Part shown: piece after piece, positions 8,039-13,591 of the stretch
Position numbering within the stretch: the stretch's first letter is position 1
Layout of the letters: each line of letters opens with the position of its first letter
Origin: Actinomycetota bacterium
Lineage (GTDB): Bacteria > Actinomycetota > Thermoleophilia > Gaiellales > Gaiellaceae
Direction of reading: 5' to 3'
DNA length: 13,602 bases
NCBI GenBank assembly: GCA_003170995.1
Contig: PMXT01000067.1
Span: forward strand, 1-13,602
Notes under the pieces: generated by a model
Database searches by the model: none
What the model saw: only the letters and a program-made list of their open reading frames with translations
Told to the model about the DNA's origin: nothing
Made by a program: the position numbers and the translations under genes

Positions 8039-8848
8039 CTACAGAGAGAGCCTGTAGATGCGGTTTCGAGCCGCTCCGGTCAGTTCCGCCACCAGCGCGA
8101 CGGCGCGGCGGCGCGACAGTCCCATGCCGATCAACTCGGCTACCGCCGCCACGGCGGTCTCCTCCGTCTCGTTCGCGCCGACAGCCCGGGCTGGGCCGAT
8201 CACGAGCGTGATCTCGCCCTTCGGCTCGAGCTCGAACTTTCGCGCCAACTCGAGCGCGCTCCCTCGCGCGATCTCCTCGAAGCGCTTGCTCAGCTCACGG
8301 CAGACGGCAAGCTCACGCTCCGGGTCGAAGCTGGCGAGACTGACCAAAGTTGCGGGCAAACGTTTTGGCGACTCGAAGGCAACGGCGGGATGAGGCCAAC
8401 GCGAGAGCTCCCGCCAGAGCGCCTCCCTGGCCTTCTTGCTACGAGGCAGGTAGCCCAGGAACTGATAGCGCTCAGCGGCGAGGCCGCTCGCGACCAGAGC
8501 CGTCTCGACGGCGCTCGGGCCCGGAAGTACCGTGACCGGGAGACCAGCATCGAGCGCAGCGCGGACGACCCGGGCGCCCGGGTCGTTGATCGCCGGCAGT
8601 CCCGCGTCGGAGACGAGAGCAATTCGCTCGCCGGCCTCGAGACGCGGCATGACCTCGGCCACGCGCGCCGCTTCGTTGTGCTCGTGATAGCTGAGCGTGC
8701 GTGCCTTGATTCCGTGGCGCTCGAGCAGCTTGCGCGTCTGCCGGGTGTCCTCGCAGAGAACGAGGTCGGCTTGCTCGAGCTCGCGTAGGACTCGCAACGT
8801 CACGTCTTCGAGGTTCCCGATCGGCGTGGCACAGACGGCGAGCGGCAT
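8039..8848 (-). CDS. rsmI: 16S rRNA C1402 2'-O-methyltransferase (RsmI)
   Basis: SAM-dependent tetrapyrrole-methylase-fold enzyme methylating the ribose of C1402 in the ribosomal P site. The 269 residues contain ATPIGNLEDVTLR (7-19), EDTRQTRKLL, SYHEHNE (53-59), VSDAGLPAINDPG (79-91) and PGPSA (109-113). The C-terminal helical tail GLSRRRAVALVAELTG is typical of the family, and length is normal. The ATG has a good AGGAGAG site about 6 nt upstream. A TGCTATCTA sequence in the upstream 100 bp resembles an extended -10, but no -35 accompanies it. The gene follows the A/B repeat block and precedes the M23 gene; rsmI close to metG is also seen in Mycobacterium. Confidence 0.95.
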   Translation of the reverse strand: MPLAVCATPIGNLEDVTLRVLRELEQADLVLCEDTRQTRKLLERHGIKARTLSYHEHNEAARVAEVMPRLEAGERIALVSDAGLPAINDPGARVVRAALDAGLPVTVLPGPSAVETALVASGLAAERYQFLGYLPRSKKAREALWRELSRWPHPAVAFESPKRLPATLVSLASFDPERELAVCRELSKRFEEIARGSALELARKFELEPKGEITLVIGPARAVGANETEETAVAAVAELIGMGLSRRRAVALVAELTGAARNRIYRLSL

Positions 8849-8949
8849 CGTTCACTCTCCTGGATTGAGACGGATGAGACTCTCGACGATAGATAGCACC
8901 CGGGCCGGAGCAGAGTAACTAGGAACTTGAATCAGAATGACGACCGTTA

Positions 8950-9163
8950 GGGAGTTCGGCTGGGGACGGAGGGGCGCCGGATCAGTGCGAGATCGTGGTG
9001 CGAGGCTAGAACGCAGGGAGTGCCCGTATCGACGGAGATACGGATGCGAGCGAGGACAACGTCCTCGTGATGGGAGATCGTGCCCGTCCGGTGCTTCTCT
9101 GTTTCCAGACGAGCTCGAGTGCAGTGCCGTGTTCGTAGCCGGGGCTACGGGCGCGACCAGGGC
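8950..9163 (-). repeat. Family A structured intergenic repeat, copy 2
   Basis: Homologous to 4439-4651. The same three hairpins are present. 9134-9149 is CGTAGC/GCTACG, where copy 1 has CGTACT/AGTACG, so two base pairs changed on both sides. 9051-9067 is the conserved GAGGAC/GTCCTC stem. 9024-9043 is a 7 bp stem CCGTATC/GATACGG with a 6 nt loop (7 nt in copy 1). The outer helix of copy 1 is not preserved. It abuts family B copy 2 at 9160 and ends about 100 bp before the rsmI start. Confidence 0.8.
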
Positions 9164-9319
9164 CTATCCCGTTAGGGATACGCGGTTGAAGTGGTTGAGC
9201 CGTGGATGCCAGGGGCCGGGCGGGCCGTGAAGGCGCACTGGTAGTGCGGCAAGCGGTCTGGGCGGGCACTGACCCGCGGAGCGGCCGTTTCGGTCGTGTA
9301 GGCCTGGCGGGATAGGCCC
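9160..9319 (-). repeat. Family B structured intergenic repeat, copy 1 (3' of the ROK gene)
   Basis: The element is bounded by a perfect 12 bp inverted repeat, GGGCCTATCCCG at 9160-9171 and its complement at 9308-9319. Both arms also have local partners: AGGCC/GGCCT (9314-9318 with 9301-9305), and TATCCC/GGGATA (9165-9170 with 9175-9180). An internal hairpin CGCACT/AGTGCG lies at 9234-9248. Homologous copies are at 11527-11708 and 12280-12354. Together with family A this accounts for most of the 533 bp gene-free stretch 8849-9381. Confidence 0.8.
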
Positions 9320-9332
9320 CAAGACAACGCAG

Positions 9333-9356
9333 CGCTCCGCCGAGCGCGGCGGAGCG
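9333..9356 (-). terminator. Strong hairpin, likely terminator of the ROK kinase gene
   Basis: CGCTCCGCCG (9333-9342) and CGGCGGAGCG (9347-9356) form a perfect 10 bp GC-rich stem with a 4 nt loop, starting 26 nt after the ROK stop codon. The minus strand after the stem reads CTGCGTTGTCTT, a weak U-rich tail. This is the best terminator candidate in the window; if it works fully, the downstream B/A block would need its own promoter. Confidence 0.55.
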
Positions 9357-9381
9357 AAAGCCCCAACAGCTTCAGCTCTTT

Positions 9382-10302
9382 CTACGGTGTGGCGGCGGTA
9401 TCTAGCGCTTCGAAGGCGACGAAACCGGCGCCGATCATGCCGGCATCCGACCCGAGCTCCGCCATGACGACCCGGGTCAGATCGGCCAGACCGTCGAGTG
9501 ATTCCGCAATCATGCGCTCGCGCGCCGGGGCAAGGATGAACTCACCGGCCGCCGCGAAACCGCCGCCAATGATCATCAGCTCGGGGTTGAAGATGTTGAC
9601 CAAGCTGCCGAGGGCAGAGCCGAGGCAGTCGCCGATCCTGTACAGCAGCCCCAGCGCCCGATCATCGCCCGACGCACCGCGCTCGACCAGCTTGCGGGAG
9701 TCCATATCGGGTCCGAGATGCTCACGCGCCGAAAGCGCCGCCGCGTGCCCGGAGGCGTACGCCTCCAGGTGGCCGTGGCCGCTGCAGTTGCCGTAGCAGG
9801 GAAGGCCGTCTCGGTGGATGACCATATGCCCAAGCTCGGCACCCGCTCCCACCGAGCCCCGGTATGGCTTGCCGTTGAGAATCAGCCCGCCGCCGACGCC
9901 GGTACCGAGGGTGAGCATGACGAGATCGCTCGTACCGCGCCCGGCGCCCGCTTTCCACTCGCCGATCACGGCCACGTTGGCGTCGTTGTCGATGCCCACC
10001 GGAAGCTCGAAGCGCTTACTCATGCGCTGGCGGAAGTGCAGTCCCTGCAGCGGTAGGTTGACCGAGCTCAGCACCACGCCCGAGCGCTGGTCGATGCTCG
10101 CGGGAATGCCGATACCGATCGCCGCGATCTCCACGCTGAGCAGCTCCGTTACGACCTGATCGACCCCGGCGAGCAGCGCGTCGGCCGACGTGGTCGGGCT
10201 GGCGATTTGTACTTTCTCGAGCACGTTACCGTCCGCATCGATGATGCCGGCCAGGATCTTTGTCCCGCCCACGTCGACTCCTATGACCTTCGATGCAGTC
10301 AT
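9382..10302 (-). CDS. ROK-family sugar kinase (glucokinase-like)
   Basis: Cytoplasmic kinase predicted to phosphorylate glucose or a related hexose with ATP. The 306 residues show the phosphate-binding DVGGTK (10-15), catalytic Asp107 in NDAN, GTGVGGG (133-139), ELGHM (156-160) and a C-terminal NPELMIIGGG adenosine motif. The ROK zinc loop is unusual: C169-x3-C173-x2-H176-x-H178-L-E180 in place of the usual CxCGxxGCxE. It lacks a DNA-binding helix-turn-helix, so it is an enzyme and not a ROK repressor. It diverges from the LCP gene across 25 bp, with a possible -10 TATCGT 11 nt before the ATG and no ribosome binding site. Glucokinase activity is likely from the family, but substrate is unproven. 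Confidence 0.9.
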   Translation of the reverse strand: MTASKVIGVDVGGTKILAGIIDADGNVLEKVQIASPTTSADALLAGVDQVVTELLSVEIAAIGIGIPASIDQRSGVVLSSVNLPLQGLHFRQRMSKRFELPVGIDNDANVAVIGEWKAGAGRGTSDLVMLTLGTGVGGGLILNGKPYRGSVGAGAELGHMVIHRDGLPCYGNCSGHGHLEAYASGHAAALSAREHLGPDMDSRKLVERGASGDDRALGLLYRIGDCLGSALGSLVNIFNPELMIIGGGFAAAGEFILAPARERMIAESLDGLADLTRVVMAELGSDAGMIGAGFVAFEALDTAATP

Positions 10303-10312
10303 TTCAGACGGC

Positions 10313-10319
10313 TACGATA
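10313..10319. promoter_or_regulatory. Overlapping divergent -10 boxes between ROK and LCP genes
   Basis: The 25 bp between the two divergent starts contains TACGATA. On the plus strand TACGAT (10313-10318) lies 9 nt before the LCP ATG. On the minus strand TATCGT (10319-10314) lies 11 nt before the ROK ATG. Both fit TAnnnT. Each would give a leader of only a few nucleotides, and neither start has a ribosome binding site. The -35 sequences are not recognisable. Confidence 0.4.
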
Positions 10320-10327
10320 ACTGGTAG

Positions 10328-11515
10328 ATGGCCCACGGCGACGAGCCCTACCGTATCTACCGTGGCGGCCGGTCAAGGGGCAACGTACCGCTGAAACGCA
10401 AAAAGGCCTCCTCTGGCGGCAGAAAAGCGGGTGCCCGAGGTAGCGCCGGAACACGCTCGCGACGATTTCGTTTTCCACGTCTCGGGCTCCGCCACGGTGG
10501 CTGGAAACGGCGAGTCTTGATCGCTTTCGTCCTCCTCTTCGTGCTCTTCTTCGTCTGGGCGATAGCCGGCTACCTGTCTCTGCGCAGTGGGGCGCAAAAG
10601 GCCAACGAGCGGCTCGGCGCCAAGGGCGAGCAGGCACTCAGCTCGACGCACGGGCTGATGCTCTCGAATGTGTCGAACATCCTCGTGCTCGGAACTGATC
10701 ACGCCAACACGGCGGAGCGCCAGGGCATCGACCACTCCGACTCGATCATGGTGGTGCACACCGATCCCTCCCGGCACCGGATCGTCTACCTCTCGATTCC
10801 GCGTGACCTACGCGTGATCGTGCCCGGGCACGGCTACGACCGCGTCAACGTCGCATACCAAATCGGCGGCGCCGCACTCGCGATCAAGACAATCTCGAGC
10901 TATACGGGACTTCCCATGAACCACGTCATCGTCGTCGACTTCGGCGAGTTCCGGCAGCTCATCGACGCTCTCGGCGGCGTCGACATCAATGTGCCGAAGC
11001 CCATCTTCTCCGATGCCTTCGCCTGCCCGTTCTCGGCCTCACGCTGTGCTACCTGGCAGGGCTACCGCTTTGCCAAGGGCATACAGCACATGAACGGTCG
11101 CCGGGCGCTCACCTACTCGCGCATCCGCGTGAACAGGCTCGATCCGAGCGAGACGGACGTCACCCGCGGCGCCCGCCAGCAGCAGGTCGTTCAGGCCCTG
11201 CTGTCCAAGATCACGAGCCCGACGACGATGATCAAGCTTCCCTGGCTGGGTGAAGATCTACTCCGCCCGATGGCGACCGACCTCAGCGCGGGCCAACTGA
11301 TGCAGCTCGGCTGGATCAAGCTGCGTGCCTCGAGCACGCTCCATTGCCGGCTCGGAGGCGATTCGCAATATATCGGCGGCGCCTGGGAGATCATCCCGAC
11401 CGAAGACAACTTCTCCGTCATCCGCATGGTCGAGGGGACCGAGCCTGTCCGCGCTCCCGACCTCAGTAGCTCGTTGTACGCGCCCGGTTGCAGCAAGGGA
11501 GCGATGCTGCCGTGA
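10328..11515 (+). CDS. LytR-CpsA-Psr (LCP) family cell-envelope ligase
   Basis: Membrane-anchored phosphotransferase family that attaches polyprenyl-linked glycopolymers to peptidoglycan. The 395 residues begin with a basic cytoplasmic segment (1-60, including KRKK and RSRRFRFPR), then one transmembrane helix (about 61-81) and an extracytoplasmic LCP domain. The domain shows VLGTDH (120-125), HSDSIMVVH (136-144), SIPRDL with R159 and D160, NVAYQIGG, LGGVDINV, LTYSRIR (261-267) and the DVTRGARQQQVV helix with R283. C233 and C240 may form an external disulfide. The start is an ATG with no ribosome binding site 9 nt from a -10-like box, so leaderless translation is plausible. It is followed by family B copy 2 and a GlsB-type gene. 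The polymer substrate is unknown. Confidence 0.93.
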   Translation: MAHGDEPYRIYRGGRSRGNVPLKRKKASSGGRKAGARGSAGTRSRRFRFPRLGLRHGGWKRRVLIAFVLLFVLFFVWAIAGYLSLRSGAQKANERLGAKGEQALSSTHGLMLSNVSNILVLGTDHANTAERQGIDHSDSIMVVHTDPSRHRIVYLSIPRDLRVIVPGHGYDRVNVAYQIGGAALAIKTISSYTGLPMNHVIVVDFGEFRQLIDALGGVDINVPKPIFSDAFACPFSASRCATWQGYRFAKGIQHMNGRRALTYSRIRVNRLDPSETDVTRGARQQQVVQALLSKITSPTTMIKLPWLGEDLLRPMATDLSAGQLMQLGWIKLRASSTLHCRLGGDSQYIGGAWEIIPTEDNFSVIRMVEGTEPVRAPDLSSSLYAPGCSKGAMLP

Positions 11516-11526
11516 AGAGGCCGTTA

Positions 11527-11708
11527 AGAGCCTCTCCCGCTAGGTCTGCACGCCCGACGCGGCCGATCCGCGGTGCCAGAGACCGAAGAGCTGCTCTCCG
11601 CACTACCAGTGCGCCTTCACAACCCTGCGGCCTCTGGAACTCGTCTCAAAACGACTGGCATCCACGGCTTGGCCCCCTCTGTCGCACATCTCCACCGGAA
11701 GAGCCTCT
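11527..11708 (+). repeat. Family B structured intergenic repeat, copy 2 (LCP-glsB spacer)
   Basis: Homologous in inverted orientation to 9160-9319. Its ends pair at 11 of 13 positions (11527-11539 with 11696-11708). It keeps the identical CGCACT-ACC-AGTGCG hairpin (11599-11613), the GGCATCCACGGCT block and a 5' local stem GCCT/AGGT (11530-11545). The start AAGAGCCTCT recurs as a direct repeat at the other end (11526-11535 and 11699-11708). The element begins 12 bases after the LCP stop and ends 3 bases before the next gene's TTG, so it occupies the entire spacer. The 3' arm includes GGAAGAG, the likely ribosome binding site of the next gene. Confidence 0.8.
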
Positions 11709-11711
11709 GAG

Positions 11712-11981
11712 TTGAGCATCCTCGCCTGGATCCTGTTCGGGCTCCTCGCCGGCGCCGCCGCCAAGCTCGCCACGCCCGGAAAGCACCCCCAGGGCTGCAT
11801 CGTCACGATCGCGGTCGGCATTGCGGGCGCCGTTCTCGGGGGATTCGCCGGAAACGTCCTTTTCGGGGAGAGAGTCGGCTGGAGCTTCTCGCTGCGGCCA
11901 TTCCTGGTCGCGGTCGTGGGTGCGATCGTCGTGCTGCTGATATTGCAGGCTCTCGAAGGACGTCACCGGCAAAGGTACTGA
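11712..11981 (+). CDS. GlsB/YeaQ/YmgE-family small membrane protein
   Basis: An 89-residue protein with three hydrophobic segments (about 3-19, 29-52 and 63-80). It carries the family signature AWILFGLLAGAAAKLATPGK followed by a glycine-zipper-like GIAGAVLGGFAGN. The family is widespread and stress-linked; the old label 'transglycosylase-associated' is not a demonstrated activity. The TTG start at 11712 is chosen because it aligns with the family's usual first residues (M-x-I-x-A-W-I) and has GGAAGAG 8 nt upstream. That site lies in the 3' arm of a family B element, so translation may depend on RNA folding. The stop is 10 bp from the convergent FmdB-type gene. Confidence 0.9.
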   Translation: MSILAWILFGLLAGAAAKLATPGKHPQGCIVTIAVGIAGAVLGGFAGNVLFGERVGWSFSLRPFLVAVVGAIVVLLILQALEGRHRQRY

Positions 11982-11991
11982 GGGTCGGGCG

Positions 11992-12270
11992 TTAGGAGTC
12001 GCTCGAGGCCTTGCCGGCCTCGTTCTTACTCTCGCTCTTGCCGCTCTCGCCGCCGGAGTCCGAGCTCGTCTCCTTGGTCTGTCGGCGCGAGCCTCGTCCG
12101 TAGTCGGTCGCGTAGAAACCTGAGCCCTTGAAGTGAATGGCGGCCGGATGAAGCACGCGCTCGACCGGGCCCACCCCGCAGACTTCGCAGACCTCCGGCT
12201 GGGAGTCGTCCATACGCTGGAGGACCTCGAAGACGTGGCCTTTAGGGCAGCGGTACTCGTAGATCGGCAT
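11992..12270 (-). CDS. FmdB-family zinc-ribbon protein
   Basis: A 92-residue protein opening with MPIYEYRC, the hallmark of the FmdB/CxxC regulatory-protein family (originally linked to formamidase/amidase operons; function in general unknown). The first zinc half-site reads C8-P-K-G-H12, so the second Cys of the usual CxxCGH is missing. The second half-site is C28-x2-C31. HFKGSGFYATDYG (46-58) is the conserved family block, followed by a low-complexity Ser/Lys/Glu tail. The ATG is certain from the family start. A short family B copy lies 9-84 nt upstream. Zinc binding and a regulatory role are inference. Confidence 0.88.
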   Translation of the reverse strand: MPIYEYRCPKGHVFEVLQRMDDSQPEVCEVCGVGPVERVLHPAAIHFKGSGFYATDYGRGSRRQTKETSSDSGGESGKSESKNEAGKASSDS

Positions 12271-12279
12271 CTCGACGAA

Positions 12280-12354
12280 GAGTCTATTCCAGTAGAGCTG
12301 TGCGACCGAGGGGGTTGAGCCGCCTCGGGCGTGCGGGCCTAGCGAAATAGGCTC
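12280..12354 (-). repeat. Family B structured repeat, short copy (upstream of the FmdB gene)
   Basis: A 75 bp version lacking the central part of the longer copies. Its ends pair over 12 positions (12343-12354 with 12280-12291) with one mismatch on the minus strand; two of the pairs are G-U only on that strand, favouring minus as sense. The local 5' hairpin GCCTA/TAGGC (12337-12352) and the CGGCTCAACC block of copy 1 are retained. It begins 5 nt after the stop of the 66-residue gene and ends 9 nt before the FmdB start. Confidence 0.72.
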
Positions 12355-12359
12355 TACGG

Positions 12360-12560
12360 CTACACCGCTCGGCGTCTTCGCTCGGTCGCCTCATGGTGAC
12401 ACGGTGCGTCCTCGAATGCTGCGAGCCCGCCGGGAAGACTTTTTCGTTGCCGGCGGCGCCCGCGCGCGGCCACTGCGGCCGATGCACCGACAAGACCTCC
12501 GAGTACGAAGGAGCCCGCGTTGCGGAAGAAACCGCGCACACCACTTTTTCCGTTGCTCAC
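12360..12560 (-). CDS. Small glycine/alanine-rich protein, unknown function
   Basis: A 66-residue protein that I do not recognise by family name. Residues 11-32 (FFRNAGSFVLGGLVGASAAVAA) form one hydrophobic, glycine-rich segment that could be a membrane helix. It is followed by basic RGRRRQRK and then PGGLAAFEDAPCHHEATERRRR. It uses a GTG start with a good AAGGAAGG site about 7 nt upstream, which supports it as a real gene despite its size. It lies 66 bp after mqnD on the same strand and is followed at once by a short family B element. The arrangement (glycine zipper plus basic tail) resembles small YtxH-like membrane proteins, but that is only resemblance. Confidence 0.65.
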   Translation of the reverse strand: MSNGKSGVRGFFRNAGSFVLGGLVGASAAVAARGRRRQRKSLPGGLAAFEDAPCHHEATERRRRAV

Positions 12561-12626
12561 CAGGGCGCCTTCCTTTTCGGCCGCTCTGCTCTTCGCTCGA
12601 CTTTCGCGAAGCTACCGCCCATCACG

Positions 12627-13421
12627 CTAGCGACTCGTGGGCGACGCGTGAAGGATGGACTCGATCGCCCGCATTCCCCTTTCGCCGAGATCGATGCTCG
12701 CCTCGTTCACGTACAGCCCGATATGGGCGCGACAAACCTCGGCGGAAAGCTCCTGAGCGTTTGCGCGAACGTACTCGTCGCTCGCCTCGGGATGGGCAAA
12801 GGCGTACTCGACCGACAAGTGAATTGCCCGCTCGACCGCGGAGCGCGTCTTGGCATCGAGATCGGAGCGAGCGCATATTCCCGCCAGCGGCACCGGTAGC
12901 CCGGTCTGCTCTTCCCAGAGCTCGCCCAGGTCGCAGACGCGCACGAGACCGTGCTCGGCGTAGGTGAAGCGGCTCTCGTGGATGATCAGGCCGGCCCTCA
13001 CTTCTCCTTTCTCGACCGCGCCCAGGATGTGGTCGTAACGGAGCTCGAGAACCTCGCCCAGCGCAGGCGCGAAGCGGCGCAGGAGCAGAAAAGCGGTCGT
13101 CTGCAAGCCCGGCACGGCGATCGGGCCGGCGGCCGCCTCCTCCAGGCCGATCCGCTCGCGCGCAACCACCAGCGGCCCGCAACCGAAGCCCAGCGCGGCG
13201 CCACTCCGCAACAGGCGGTAGCGATCGCCAAACCCTGCGAATGCTCCGAAGCTGAGCTTGGTCAGCTCCAGCTCGCCGACTTGCGCGCGCCGGTTCAGCT
13301 CCTCGATATCCAGCAGCACCGGCTCGACCTCGAACGGCGCCTCGACCAGCCCGTGCACGAGTGCGTGGAAGGCGAAGGTGTCGTTAGGACAGGGAGAGAA
13401 GCCGAAACGAAGCTTGTCCAT
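12627..13421 (-). CDS. mqnD: 1,4-dihydroxy-6-naphthoate synthase (futalosine-pathway menaquinone synthesis)
   Basis: Enzyme of the futalosine route that converts cyclic dehypoxanthinyl futalosine into 1,4-dihydroxy-6-naphthoate. The 264-residue protein has a periplasmic-binding-protein-like fold and the family motifs SPCPNDTF (9-16), LLDIEELN (36-43), KLSFGA (55-60), GFGCGPLV (78-85), PGLQTTAF (104-111) and AGLIIHESR (143-151) with the likely catalytic His148. MqnA differs at several of these motifs, so MqnD is preferred. Length is normal. The start follows a TACGCT -10-like box by about 11 nt and has little ribosome binding site. No other menaquinone gene lies in the window, so the rest of the pathway must be elsewhere. 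Confidence 0.93.
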   Translation of the reverse strand: MDKLRFGFSPCPNDTFAFHALVHGLVEAPFEVEPVLLDIEELNRRAQVGELELTKLSFGAFAGFGDRYRLLRSGAALGFGCGPLVVARERIGLEEAAAGPIAVPGLQTTAFLLLRRFAPALGEVLELRYDHILGAVEKGEVRAGLIIHESRFTYAEHGLVRVCDLGELWEEQTGLPVPLAGICARSDLDAKTRSAVERAIHLSVEYAFAHPEASDEYVRANAQELSAEVCRAHIGLYVNEASIDLGERGMRAIESILHASPTSR

Positions 13422-13487
13422 CGACTCGACGGTAGCGTAAAGACGGCACTCTCGAACTCGGACGAAAGCGAAGCCTCCATCGGCTGA

Positions 13488-13523
13488 CTGGAATCGGCAC
13501 CGAAGTGCTGAATCGGCACGAAG
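13488..13523. repeat. Pair of short direct repeats upstream of mqnD
   Basis: Two near-identical units, CTGGAATCGGCACCGAAG (13488-13505) and CTGAATCGGCACGAAG (13508-13523), lie 67-102 bp before the mqnD start. Cores are 19-20 bp apart, about two helical turns, which would suit a regulator binding on one face. Two copies only, so chance or slippage is possible. Confidence 0.45.
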
Positions 13524-13570
13524 CTGCGACGTTTCGGTGCATGTTTCCTCGATACCGTTTTCCGCCCCGT

Positions 13571-13591
13571 GGGAGGGTGGGGGGAGGAGGG
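13571..13591 (+). other. G-rich tract with G-quadruplex potential
   Basis: The run reads GGG-A-GGG-T-GGGGGG-AGGA-GGG: four G-runs with loops of 1-4 nt. It is about 150 bp upstream of mqnD. The rest of 13422-13602 contains no gene I can support. Confidence 0.5.

Noticed and set aside
8950..9319. Insertion sequence or CRISPR array in the 533 bp spacer
   Set aside because: No transposase frame, no target-site duplication and no regularly spaced identical repeats; the similarity is to single dispersed copies.
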